Assembly: GCA_036023115.1 (NCBI GenBank)
Contig: JAYKKT010000090.1
Span: 35,297,001 to 35,361,000, forward strand
DNA from: Brasenia schreberi
Taxonomy: Eukaryota; Streptophyta; Magnoliopsida; Nymphaeales; Cabombaceae
Direction of reading: 5' to 3'
Length of the DNA stretch: 64,000 bases
Made by a program: the position numbers and the translations under genes. How positions within the stretch are numbered: the stretch's first letter is position 1; each line of letters opens with the position of its first letter. The notes below the pieces were generated by a model. The model was not told the origin of the DNA and made no database searches. It saw nothing but the letters and a program-made list of their open reading frames with translations. Positions 1-13,500 of the stretch are shown here, in pieces.

Positions 1-1316
1 TACAATCCGGCTGTTCGTTTTAAACATTTTTTAGTTGTCACACTAGGGCATTTTACTTGTATTGACCAATTATTACTTTATTAATAAATAACTCATGAAA
101 GCATGTTTTCTTTTAGTTTTATGAAATATTATCGATTAATATACAATAATACATATAAATTATACTCATGTATAGTTAAATTATGTTCCATACCATCATT
201 CTATTACCCTGTCTATGCCCGTGCCAACACCTGCACGCACACCCATGTAAGACAGGTGGGCTGCTCCGATGTACTTTTGATTGCCTTTCCATTTTCTGTG
301 TGCACCCCCTGAGAAAGCCCTTACAGACCTTACTTCGCATCACCGATGAAGGGATACGCAACAGAGAAAGGAGTGAAGTCAACACAAAATTGATACTTTT
401 AAATCTTATTATTCCCTGATGCCAATTATCAACCCATTTAGCTTGTTCCATAATTTGGTGGTCTGTTCGTGGAGACCATGGCACTGTTTGCTTGCTTGCA
501 AGGTCACAAGGATGCAATTTTGTTCTCCCTTGATCTGCAGACAAGCAACCATATCCGCTCCTTCATTCTGATGCCATTTGCAGTACAGTCGAGTGGTCAT
601 ACTTTTAAATTTACCAATCGTTTCTCTACAAGTTTCGTTCTCAAAAATAATATTACCAAGATAGAATTCGAGAGTGGCCCATGAAAGTTCAGTTTGTGGT
701 TCTACTACGCTGTAGGACGGTATAGACAGGAATTTCAACATCATTTCCCCACTTGAGAGCTAAGCCAACCAACAAGAAGAGAGATGGTTCATCCAACCTC
801 ATTGTGCATGTCAGAGTTCTACATCTTACATGCTCCCATCAAGAAGACAAAAGAGCAAGTGTTTCCCAAGAGCTTGAACACCTAACCATAAGGTTTAGAG
901 TAATTATAGTTAACCACTTGAAGTACAGAACCTACTATTACACTTTTGACTCGTTTTTCAGAAATTACAATACTATCCTATTTTAGAAAACTCCATGAAC
1001 ACCACTAGTTCCCAAGAACCCCGCCCCCCCCAACTCCTTCCCTCCCCACATTGACTCATCTTCAAAGAAAAACCTTAGTGTACTAAATAAAACTTTCTAG
1101 CACATAGACTATGCAAAACATCATAGAAGCTAATATTTGGAAGTTGTATTTTATGAAAACAGATGCTTTTCAGGACCCTATCATATTGACACATACACAT
1201 ACGCAAACAAAAACATGCAAAATGCAAATAACTTAATAACCATCATCCAGAATTGGCTCCTACAGAATTTCAATTGCCTTACTAGTTAAACTTTGGTCTT
1301 AAGAAATAACGCATGG
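1..1316. other. Flank downstream of TOP3A, presumed 3' UTR and intergenic
   Basis: On the minus strand this lies past the TOP3A stop codon. The first few hundred bases below 1317 presumably hold the 3' UTR, but I did not identify a convincing poly(A) signal. No transposon ends or known protein domains were recognised. A 111-codon minus-strand frame is listed separately. Confidence 0.4.
409..744 (-). CDS. Unrecognised 111-codon open frame
   Basis: An open frame in the flank downstream of TOP3A. It begins MMLKFLSIPSYSVVEPQTEL and includes NETCRETIGKFK and LYCKWHQNEGADMV. I recognise no domain. Shorter frames overlap it on both strands. It could be an exon of a neighbouring gene, a decayed element or chance. 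Confidence 0.15.
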   Translation of the reverse strand: MMLKFLSIPSYSVVEPQTELSWATLEFYLGNIIFENETCRETIGKFKSMTTRLYCKWHQNEGADMVACLQIKGEQNCILVTLQASKQCHGLHEQTTKLWNKLNGLIIGIRE

Positions 1317-1542
1317 TCAAGAACCTCGGTTTGGACAAGCATTTGCAAAGTGAGAAGGATCTCCACACACAAAACATCTCCGCTCTGTAGGTTCACCAGT
1401 AGCCATCACAAAGCTTCCTCTAGCATTGCGTCCCCCAAGACGTCCCCACCCTCGGGTAGGTTGGTCTCTTTCGCTATGCATGGATCTGTTGGTGACACGA
1501 GATAACCCACCCATGCTACCGTTCTGAAGGTTATCTTCCCAT
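1317..1542 (-). CDS. TOP3A: TOP3A last exon (RG-rich, CCHC knuckle, stop)
   Basis: This 226-nt exon follows acceptor TTATCAG. It completes a split Ile codon, then WEDNLQNGS, an RG-rich region ([14 protein letters not shown]), [11 protein letters not shown], and the knuckle [19 protein letters not shown] followed by TGA. The final motif is almost identical to the Arabidopsis TOP3A C-terminus, which fixes the 3' end of the coding region. Confidence 0.97.
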
Positions 1543-4500
1543 CTGATAAACCAGGTAAATGTGACTCAAAGAAGCAGAGGATATGTTGTGCACAATACAA
1601 CAAATTACATCCCAATGGAACAAGAGTTGGCACTCCGCTTTTTACATTATACTGGAATTTTCTTCCATTACTCTTTTGAATGGAAGAACGAACATATAAT
1701 CATAAATTCCAAAAGCTCATTGGAGCCATGTGTAGAACTTATGCATGTTCATGATTAAGTTTCACACTTTGGCCCTTTTCACAACCCCAGTTATCACATG
1801 AGAAGTTTTGTACATGTTGGTCCTCTAAACATCTTCCTTTTCTGATGGAGGATGGAGTATGCACTACGCAGTGTGGTTTGTACAAGTTGAACAAATAAAA
1901 CTACATGCTTAAATGTTACTAGCCATTTTAGTATCATCTAAGCGGGAAAACTATAATATTCGATGTTATGGAATACGGCAAGTGGCAACTAGGTGTTGCA
2001 AGCATAAAAAGTCATATGAGGGACTATAAAAAAGCATGCTTATTGGTGTACACTAGATTGTGCAACTAGATGTTAAAAAAAGCATAATCTAAACCGTATC
2101 ACAGAAAAGCTACTACAAAATAAAAAAAGAAACACAACTAATACTAGGAAATATCTAATATCTAAAAACTATAAAATTGCAGGACATATATGCACAAATA
2201 TATTTAATCAATACAAATCAATATGGATGTACACTAACATATATGGATAAACAAAAATAGTAAAAGAAATGAAGGCACTCCCATCACTTATCAAAAGCTT
2301 AAGTAGGGCCTAACTGCCAAGCTTCAGAAGGAGCTTATTGGTGTGCTTAAGCATGCTTAATTGCTAACTATGCAAGTGACACAATTATATGAGTACGTGA
2401 GCTGGAAAAAACTTGTACCAAACTTATTTAGGTATCAGATCCAATGAAAAAAAAAGCTGTAATACTTTGTTATATTCGACCGATAAAAGAAAACTGATGA
2501 AAAAATCTTGAAATAAGTTTGACGTACATGAAAAAGTTGCATTCTCTGGATTGGCAGGTGTAAAACTTCCTTCCTCTGTTATTTGATGTATTAGCAGTTC
2601 GTAACACACAAGGCATTTGACAAACATCACACAGGATCAGCTGTCTCCCTGCATGATCAGTAGCAACATTGAGATAGATGAAAATATGAACTACCAAATA
2701 AAAGATCCTGCCTACAGGAGATCCACACCCATCCACGCAAGTGGGTATTGGTCACATTATCAACAAGCACTATATTTAAAGACCAAAAGTTACATTTGCT
2801 AGTTGATGTTAATTACCAGCATTTGAATCTGGAATTATTGGACAGCCAGAAACTGAGGCAGGAGAAGTATGGGCAGAATGGCCCAACAGTGGTCCTGAGT
2901 TTCCTCCTTGAGTATTTCTAGGAGGTTGCATTGGTCGTCGCTCCAGACCTACACATGAGAAAAGTATAGTTTCTGTTGATATCTTTTCTCACCCCAACCG
3001 ATAAATTTCATGCTATTTGAGAAACAAGTAAAACAATTAAGCTGGCTGGCTGGCCTTTAATGAAGAATGTGCCATATAATGAATCCAGAATCAATTGCCA
3101 ATATCCCTCTTTCATTGCATTGTACCATAGCTCCAACGCCTTCAAATTGTCTTCTGCTAAATAGATATATCAGGCCTTATGGCATCCCTGATGCACCTTT
3201 TACTCATAGGTCATCTTTCAGTAGTAATCAAAGTGAGACACTAAATACCACTTTCTAGCTTCCACTCTTTGCAACAGATGGGCGAGAACTGCTTAGAACA
3301 ACAGTGGGATTTTAGTCCAACCTACCACTCCCCATTGTGAGAAGTAGAGACAACAAGGCTTAAATTACACCCCTTCTTTATCTTTATCTCACCCAATTTT
3401 TGAATTTGAACGCGATTAAACTCTTAGCACGAGCAAACAAATCCATTAACATGACAATCCTATCATATCTTAGAACCCAATAATAAGTAATTCCAAGGAC
3501 TCCATAGCATCTCAATGGATAAAGAGGGGGTGGGTGAGGGGGGTAACTGTAGAATAATCAGCAAAAACAAAAGAATGGATGTGAATCAAGCAAATGAAAT
3601 GGGAATTACAGTTTCAACCTCTCTTTGGCAAACGGCTGCACCTCTCTCCTTCTTTCTTTCTTATTAATCTGGTCAGCTGACCATTAGGTTTTATAATACA
3701 GAAAAAGACTAATTTGCTCCTAATAAGTGACTCCTAATTTAAAGTACCTTTAAAAACAAAATCAAACAAAAACAGGGCTAACTCAATACATAGCCCATAA
3801 AGACTAATACAAACTCGATTCTAACACTCCCCCTCAAGTTGGAATGAAGATACTTTGAATCCCTAACTTGCTAAGGAGCTTTTGAAGTCTTCTTTTCCCT
3901 AAGGCTTTGATTAAGAAATTGGCACACTGTTCTTCTGATCGAACATATATCATCTGAATGATTTAGACTTTACTGCATCTCTTATAAAGTGACAATCTAT
4001 TTCAATATGCTTCGTTCTCTCATGATATATTGGATTTGTAGCTATTTGAATCGCAACCTGATTGTCACAATAGAACAAGATACACTCTTTAGTGTAAGTC
4101 CAAGTTCTTATAGTAGGAATTTTAGCCAAATTGCTTACAAACTCTAATTGTTGCCGCTCTATACTCTGCTCCGACCTTGCCACTGCATTTTGTTTTTTAC
4201 TTTTTAAAGATACTATGTTGCCCCCAACCATCGTTAGGTACCCTGAGGTAGACCGCCTATATGTTAGAAAATGCAGGTATGAAAAACATGAAATCAACTC
4301 TATTCAATGAATAAAATCGAATTTTATTGGATGAACTCCTTTAAGAGAGGAATTTTAGAGAGAATCAAGCCATAAGGCTTGTCTAAATTTGTCATTGTAT
4401 ACAAGAGTGTTATTTATAGAGAAATGAAGCAAAACTAAGACCCTGATGGTCGGGTGGCTTTTGGTTCTAGTGCTCTGGTGCATGGTGGTCTTAGTGTCCC

Positions 4501-7500
4501 TTCTTAACCCCCCCTCAAACTCACAGTTTGCCTCTAGTAGTTGATACCTGCCTTATATCTCTCTCCAATGCTTTTCTTTTTGTTTCTTCCCAAGTTTGCA
4601 ATTGTTTTTGCAATAAACTTTTAGAATTAATCCTCAGTGAAAGTATTAAGATCCCATAACTACAAATTTGAAAACCTTTATTTTTCAAATAAATTCTTTA
4701 TTGAAAAACATTAGTCATCTAAGTGAGATTGTCAAATATAACGAATAATTTCATGAATCACCACAAACTCCTAATATTACAAAAAGGCCTTGGTATACCA
4801 AACAAGCTTTAAGGCTAAGCTCAAACCATCCAAATCAATCAAATGCCAAGGCGATTAAATAACTCATAATCTCAAACATGATTCTATGATTCCAAGAATA
4901 AGATAATCCACCAAGATAACCCAAAAAGGTTTTAAATATATACGAAAAGATTTATAATCAACTTAATATTTTTCAAGAATCTTTTCTACATAAAATATTT
5001 GTCTTAAAAAAACAAGATTTTTTAATACAATTTTTATCATTCAAACATAATACTCAAAACATAGCAAATGAATAATCAATACTCAAGGCAAAACTCCTTT
5101 TATGCATTATTTTCAAATACTTGTATCAAGTGCAAGGTTATCAAGATAACAATAAGTGCATTTTCAACATTGACTCATCTCTAACCAATAATCAACAACA
5201 ACAACATAAAGCACCTTAATTATAAAAGTCTTTAACAAAAGGCCAACAAACGTGACATATAGTCACAACATGGAGATCTTAATAACATGAAAATGTAACT
5301 TCGAAGATCACAAATTATCAAATAACAATAAGTGCATCTTCAAACATTGACGAATCTTCAACCAATAGCCAACAACATTAAGCACCTTAATCATAAAGGT
5401 CTTTAAAAGGCCAACAAAAGTGGCATATCGCTATAATATGAAGATCTTAATCATACAAAGAGATGCAACTTATTGTCTAACGAACAACAAATAAATTATC
5501 TTCTAAATGAGACACCAAACAATTGATCCAACAAATGTTAAAAATAAATAAGTTAAGAAGAGCACACCTAGATGGACTCCAAGCTGAATATCAAACAAGA
5601 TAAAATCGGATTCAGACATAGCCCCAAGTCTGGATATAGGACCAACAAAAATCTCGTATCTAACACAGAACGGGTCTGGATCCAGGATCGTATCCACGAC
5701 CAGACTATATAAGTGCCTCCCCTTTGCCTTCCTTCCTTTCTTATCATGTAGAACCCCTCTCTCGATCTCTCTTTGTATACCGCATAAACCTTGCTACCTA
5801 ATCCATCCATCACCGCCATCCGACCAGCCTCCTTCCACTGTTCCTTCACATTCTGCAAATCAGGACCCAAAAGAAAAAGGAGGGAAATGTAGAAGAGACT
5901 AAGACAACAGGTTAGAGCGAGGAGCTCTTGGTCTGTGTTGGTGGTAGCATGGAGAGATTGCCAATGGCGGCTGGCTTAGGGTGGTTTTTCTTGGCAATGG
6001 TTGAAGGTGAAAAAATATAGTCGATGGTGGTATGCGACAACGAGAAGGGATGGTTGATGCGAGGATAGATGGTGACGAGGGAGGATTCCGACAGGCAACA
6101 ATGATCCCTTGTTGTTGGTGGTGATCCCTTCGTAGTGGAGGGAATGTCGGGTTGAATTGGGTGGTCGATTTTGGGGTCAGTGGTGATGAAAGTTTCCAAC
6201 GTAGACAACAAAAAAAGATGGTTTTATCTCCATCGACAATAGCTTACCGTCACCTTGGCCGTTGGCATCCCGCTATTGCAGCTGACCACTTCTGTTGCTA
6301 GCAACCTGTAGCTTGGCAGCCCGCTCTCAAACGACACATCCATATCTTCTCTCTCTCCCACAGAACTGAGTCTCTCTCTCCAATATGACCTTAGCATCAA
6401 AAGCCTTGCCAAAGCAATTGAATGTACGGGAAGCTCTCGATAGGTGTTGTCTGGGTCAACAACAAACAAACAAGTTGTTGCTACGACTGTTCAGTTTTCT
6501 GCATCAACAAGGAACAAATGTTGTTGTTGAAGACTCTCCTGCATATTGCAATAACTTTGGTATGGGTCGCCTCTGTTGGCCTTCATTTTTCTATAATGGA
6601 TTGCGGCACACAACAACGTGGCTTGGTTGCTTCAGAGCAGCAAGGCTCCTTCACTGCTTGGCTTACAACACCAGCTTCAGATCAACCTTGCTTCTTCCCC
6701 ACAAGCGTTATCACTCTATTGGTGAACAGTGAGTCGGACATGAACACCATCAACGATGGTCCACAACAGCTTCACCAACTCTAAATGAACCGTTCCGACT
6801 TTGATACCATGTTAGAAAACACATGTATTAAAAACATGAAATCAACCATATTTGATGAATGAAATCGAATTTTATTGGATAAACTCTCCTAAGAGAAGAA
6901 TTTTATATAGAATCAAGCCATAAGCTACTTTTTTCATTATATAAGAGTGATATTTATAGAGAAGTGGAGCAAAGTTGTTGGCCCCCTAAAACCCTGATGG
7001 CTCGAGTGGCTCTTGGTTTCAATTGCACTGGTGCCTAGTGGCCTCACTGTCCCTTCTTAACATCATCATCAATGGAGCCTGTCCAATCTGCATGTAAATA
7101 CCTCCATATTAAGATGATCATGAACTGTATACAATAGGCCATTTCCTGGAGTGTGCTTAAGTACCTTAATATTTGTCTCCCAATGTTCATATGAGTTCTA
7201 GTAGGGTTGTAAATAAACCGACTTACCATACTCACAACATACAAAATATCTGGTGTGTAATCATCAAATATATAAGTAGTCCCACTAACCTTTGATATTC
7301 TCTAAGCTCCCGCAATTGTTCATCGGCATTAACACTTAATTTTAAGTTACTATCCATGAGCACATTCACAGGCTTATACTCTAACATGTGAGTGTCCTTC
7401 ACTAGAAACAAAGTATATTTCCTTTGAGTTAGAAATATGCCTCGTGAGTTCCTTAATACTTTGATTCCCAAGAAATAATAAAGGGGTCCAATATCCTTCA

Positions 7501-10500
7501 TATCAAACAAATTTAGCAATTGGTCCTTTAGTTCCCTGATTTCATTATCATTATCTCTAATGATAATGATATCTTTCACAGAAACTATTAGGACCCTGAT
7601 AGGTAGTCAATTTTGCCACCAGTGCAAATGTCTCAGTATGGTCTAAACCATACGCTTGAATATAACCTTTGGCAACTAACCGTGCTTTATATCTCTCACT
7701 ACTACCATCAACTCTATACTTAATAGTGTATACCCATTTGCATCCCACTGATTTTTTTAAGAAGTTGTTTCCCAATCTCCCAAATGTTGTTCTTCTTCAA
7801 AGCTTGAATCTCAGTCTCTATAGCTTATTTCCAGTGTTTAGTCTTTGGCCTCCTCATAGTTCCTTGACACCTGAATAAGCTAAGAACTAAGAGCAAATAT
7901 CTTATGTCGATTTCTTTATAAATTTAATGATTAACAAGAAAATAAAACATACCAAACCATGGGTAGAAGATTGGAGATGCAGGTTGGCACCCTCCTGGCA
8001 ACTGATTCCTGTCTTTCTTTCATTTACTTAAACCTAATCCAGATTACAACTATTTATATAAAACGTGTTCTAACTTGAATGACTTAAATACCCCTACTTA
8101 AAAAACCAATCCTATCTAATATCCAATGGATCAGATCCTGATCAATTGAGACCCAAACGACTTACAAACAAATGCATATAACTAAACAAATACATAACCA
8201 AAATACTTTGACTTTTAAATTTATTCTCCAACACGCCCCCTCAAGTTGGGTCCTGAAGGCTTGAAACTCCCAACTTGAGAAGAGTTTTCTTAAAACCATT
8301 AACTGGAACTGCTTTGGTGAAGATATCTGTCAATTGATCTCTAGAACACACATGACTAAGGTTGAAGATTCCTTGGAAAATTTGTTCTATGTTGAAGTGA
8401 CAGTCTATTTCGATGTGTTTAGTTCTTTCATGAAAAACTGGATTCAAAGCTATTTAAAGGGCAACTTTACTATCTGTGAAGAAGTCAATTGGAATATTCC
8501 CTTTCAAGCCTATCTCTTCAAGAAGTGATATAACCCATAAACCTTCACACATGCCTAAAGCAATAGCACGATACTCAGCTTCTGCACTTGATCTGGCCAC
8601 TACAGTTTGCTTCTTGCTTTTTCATGATACGATATTACCTCCTAAACACACCATATACCCAGAAGTTGACTTTCAGTCAATTTTTGAACCTTCCCAATCT
8701 GCATCAACATAAATTTTCATATCAGTGTATGATACAGAGCATATAGAAAACCATAAGTAATTGATGATTGAAAACCATAAGTAATTGATGATTTTAAGTA
8801 TCTGATGATATGGAATACAATATTTATATGATGTTTTAATGGAGAGTGCATCCATCTACTAACATATCCCACTGCAAAGCTGATGTCCGATCTTGTAATA
8901 GTAACATATATCAGTTTCCCCACTAGTCTCTGATATTTGCCAATGTCTTCATATGGTTCTGTCGAATCATTATCACTCTCCTTTTGGCTTTCAATAGGAG
9001 TTGAACATACTCGACAATCCTCTATTTTAGTTTCCTTTAGTAAATCTAGAATATACTTTCTTTGACTTAGAAATAGGCAATCCCTCTTTGTGAATGACTT
9101 CTATTCCTAAGAAGTAATGAAATCTCCCCAAATCCTTTCAAATAATGAACTTAATTGCCTCTTTAAATTGATTATCCCTTCTATATTGTCACCTCTAATT
9201 ATGATATCATCAACATATACTAACAATACAATAGTCTTAGGACCTTGATGGACGAATAGAGTATGGTCACAAACACACCTTTTGAAACCCAACTTGATAA
9301 CACTGTCACTGAATTTTTCAAACCACGCTCGAGGAGATTGTTTTAGACTATAAATAGATTTCTTTAGTTTGCATACCTTGCTTGATTTCTGTTCTGAAAT
9401 ATACTCAGGTGGTAAGTCCATATAAATATCTTCCATGAGATCCTCCTAAAGAAAAGCATTCTTAACATCCAACTGCCATAGTTCCCATCTTTTATTGACA
9501 GTCACACTTAAAATAATTCTGATAGTATTCATTTTAGTTATAGGTGCAAAGGTTTCTGTGTAATCGATGTCATAAGACTGACTGTAACCCTTGGCTACTA
9601 ATATTGCTTTATACCTCTCTATATTCCCATCAACTTTATATTTTACTAAGAATACCCATTTGCATCCCACAGTCTTTCTCTCAGGAGGTAGATCTACAAG
9701 GTCCCATGTTTTATTTCATACAAGTGTTGTAATTTCTTCTTCCATTGCTGCTTTCCACTCTGGATATAGCTTAGCCTCTTCAACTGATTTGAGAATATAA
9801 ACATTATCTCCATTCATTACAAACAACTGATATTCTTTGAGATAATTAGAATATGAGACCATCTTCTTTAAAGAATATTTTGCCACTTCTCGTTTTTCTT
9901 TTCGAAGTGCAATAGGTAATTCACTATCAGGATTCTGAGAAGTTACCTGAGAAGGAATCCTTACTGGTTCAGGAAGAGACATTTGATTCGAGATAGTAGG
10001 CTGATGTGGAAAGATGACCTCCCTTTCTCCTCTAATATATACCTGCCATTCCTTATCCTGAGGACATAGCATCTCCTCCTCTTCACTTTCAGCCACCGGT
10101 GGAGTTTCAACTAGTGGTAATGGTATCACATTGGGAAATTGTATGCCTGATGTAAGAATTTCTTGCGTGGTATAAAATGGTGTATCTTCATGAAGGGTAA
10201 CATCCATAGTAACATAAGATTTTCTTCTGATGGGATCATAGCACTTGTAACCCTTCTGAGTGGAGGAATATCCTAGGAAGATATATTTAACTGATCTTGC
10301 ATCTAGTTTGTCTCTCAGCCCAAGATGAATATGCATAAAGCACGTATACCCAAACACTCTTGGAAGAAGATGAAACTGTTTCTGGGAAGGACATAAAGAA
10401 TGAAGTGGAGTATTACCATTAAGAATCCTGCTTGGCATCCGATTTATAAGGAAATCAGCTGTTATAACAGCTTCACTCCAATAATATTTTGGAACATTAT

Positions 10501-13500
10501 ATCCTATTAAAAGAGTTATAACAACTTCTAAAATATGTTTATTTTTCCTTTCAGAAACACCATTTTACTATGGAGAGTAGGCACATGAAGTCTGGTGCAG
10601 AATCTCATGATTCAGGAAGTATGACTGGAGTGATTGAGAGATATATTCACCACCATTATCGTTGTGAAATATTTTAATGGTACTCTGATTCTGAGTCTGC
10701 ACAAATTAACGATATAAAAGAATAATGTCCTTCACTTCATCCTTTGTTTTCATGAGATATATCATCGTAAACCTAGTGGAATCATCAATGAATGAAACAA
10801 AATACTTATATCCATGTAATGAAGTAATAGAGCAAGGACCTCATATGTCAGAATTGACAATCTCAAAAGGAATAAAGGATTTCTCTTCACTTGAAGGAAA
10901 AGATATTCTATGATATTTTGCCTTTTGGCAGGTTTCGTAATTCAAATTTAAATTATTACAATGAGCAAATTTCGGTAATAATATCCTAATTTTCGATAAA
11001 GGTAAATGTCCCCGTCTCTGGTACCATAAAGGTAGTTCTTCCTTATGTTTTTCTCTAATTATTGTCGATTGCATTACTGCTTCATAATTTTCTTTGCAGA
11101 AGTAGAGACCTCTTCTCACACTACCCCGACCAAACGTCCTTTCTGTCCTCAATTCATGAAATAAACATCCAGTAGTATCAAACATTATACGACATTTCAA
11201 ATCTCGAGTCATGGCAAAGACTAATAGTAAATTTATCGAGATATTGAGAACATGTAAAACATTTTTCAATATGCCAAACGATGTAATAATACATCATCTT
11301 CTAGCTATGGGAGTATGGGAACCATCTATCAGCCGAATATTGATCTGTTCTTCAATAAACTCATAGGTGTTAAAATATTCTCTCCTACTGACCATGTGAT
11401 CTGTGGCACCTGAATCAATAACCCAAATTCTGGTGTGAGAAGTAAAAATATTATCCTGGGTCATAAATGAAAATGGATATATCATAATTGCTTGAGAATC
11501 AGGATTAGAAGAAGTACAAGGAGTATATTGATTTATCAAGCGGGCTTTGAGTAATTCAATTTCCTTCTTCATATCTACCAATGTTGTATTATTGTTTTCA
11601 GTGTTATGTTTGTCACTTTGGTCACTGCTGAAATAGGCTTTATTTGATCTATTATGAAAATATGGCGGTTTACCAACTAATTCCCAACATGTCTCTTTGG
11701 TATGTCGTGATTTTCCACAGTGCGAACAGATTAGTTTTTCCTTTTCTTCAGGGGTAATTGAGAATCTACCTATTCCACGTCCATAACTACCTCTTCCACG
11801 AGAGTAATAACTTGTAGAACTATTTCTACCGACAAATGCGGTAGTCTCGGGACTAATCTTTGTTTCCTTATCTAATTGCTTCCTGTCTTCTTCTCAGAGT
11901 AAAAGAGAATACACTATACTTAGAGAGGGAAACTCTTCTCTGCTGAGGATATTGTTTTTCACAGCCTCATTTTTTGAAGATATGCCCCATAGAAGGTCAA
12001 ATACTTTTCGTTCTTCGAACTCCTCATTACGCTCTTGTGTGTACCATTGACATTTAATCTTGGAATAAAGTTGCAGTTCTTCCCGTAAACCTCAGAGTTC
12101 TGCATAGTACTCACTTACTGATCTTCCACCCTGTCTGCATTTTCTGTATTTCTTTGCTATGTTATTCCTCTGAGCATAAGCATCTTGAACTGCTAGCCAT
12201 ATATCTTTCGCAGTTTCTAAAAACATGAATGTACTGCCAATTAAAGGTACCATTGATTGAATCAACTATGCACTAACCAATGCATTCTCTCTCCGCCATC
12301 TGGAATACATAGGATCTGAAGTAGGTGGTTGAGATATTTCACCATTTAGATAGTCCCATCGCCCCCTGACCATAACAGCCAGTTCAATAGATCTGGCACA
12401 CTGAACGTAGTTCTTTCCATCTAATTTAAAATTTGTTTGAGAAACTATGATCATTATCTTTCCATGTAATTTGAAATCCCTCTCTCTTGTCTGAGAAACT
12501 GTGATCATTATCTTCTCCAATTTTGTTCTTTTCCATTATGTTTAACATAATCTACTTCTTGGAGAGATTAGTATTTGGAGATATTCTAAGATAGGGGTTA
12601 CTTAACCCTTTCACAATTTTGATACTCAGTACTTTCATCATTTTATTCTATCTTCCCATGAAAAACAATCTGCGTTTTTTGTTGCCAAGAAATATTCACA
12701 ATCGGATATAGATTCAAGAACTTAAATGACTTGATTGACAAGAAGAGACTTGATGGCAGCCAATATGAAAGTAGTAGGTTCTGCGTTTTTCAACAGACAA
12801 TATGAAAGTGATCTGCCTTTTTCTAGCCCCTTGATTTGAGGTCAACTAATGACCTAACACGACACCAATAGGAATCGGCAGTCAACAACCAATAAACAAC
12901 TAACTGGCCACTTGCTGTGCAGTGAATAGAAATAGGCCGATAAAAACAAAATCTGAATGGGACTTACCTGATCTTCTTCCACAATCCTGAAAACCTTGCT
13001 TTTAAATCGAGATTCCCACCAAAACAGGCTCTGAAAACATGTTGATTTCTGTATAAATTTAATGATTAACAAGAAAATAAAACATACCAAACCATGGGCA
13101 GGAGATTGGAGATGCTGGTCGGCGCCCTCTTGATAGCCGATTCCTGTCTTTCTTTCATTTACATAAACCTAATCCATATTACAACTATTTATATAAAACG
13201 GTTCTAACTTGAATGACTTAAATACACCTACTTAAAAAACTAATCCTACCTAATATCCAATGGATCAGGATCCTGATCCATTGGGACCAAACGACTTACA
13301 AACAAATGCATATAACTAAACAAATACATAACCAAAATACTTTGACTTTTAAATTTGTTCTCCAACATCTTAAAGTTGTTTGAGGTATCATGATAAGAGA
13401 TGTATTGAGATATAAAATAGGTGCAAGATCTCTTCCCTTTTCTCAAAAGAATGGGAACATCCACACGTCATTTTCAGTTGGTACTATGATGAATTGCTCT

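Larger units (their letters stand above)
4262..7062 (-). mobile_element. LTR element B without coding capacity (TRIM/LARD-like)
   Basis: Homologous LTRs (4262-4509 and 6810-7062) flank 2.3 kb with no recognisable gag or pol. The minus-strand primer site TGGTATCA follows the right LTR (plus 6802-6809), and a polypurine tract lies inside the left LTR. It splits the RNase H frame of element A between codons for DWTGSIDD and RRSTSGYL, which confirms insertion. The 5-bp flanks (CTATA and TCATC) do not match, so the ends are slightly uncertain. Such elements need proteins from other retrotransposons. Confidence 0.82.
7906..13367 (-). mobile_element. Copia LTR retrotransposon C
   Basis: Near full-length element of 5462 bp with two 328-bp LTRs (7906-8233 and 13040-13367) and exact TSD TCTTA (7901-7905 and 13368-13372). 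A polypurine tract (plus CCCCCTCAAGTTGG) lies inside the left LTR. A primer-site-like TGTTTTCAGAGCC sits inside the right LTR, with mismatches to the usual TGGTATCAGAGC. LTRs differ at roughly 20 positions by eye. It is nested in element A, same sense as TOP3A. Confidence 0.93.

Noticed and set aside
469..684. Plus-strand frame resembling a WD40 start (LQGHKDAI)
   Set aside because: Only a few residues match and no further repeat blades follow. It overlaps another open frame.
6385..6784. Overlapping 115- and 120-codon frames in element B
   Set aside because: No recognisable domain, overlapping frames, and located in the leader next to the primer site of a non-coding LTR element.
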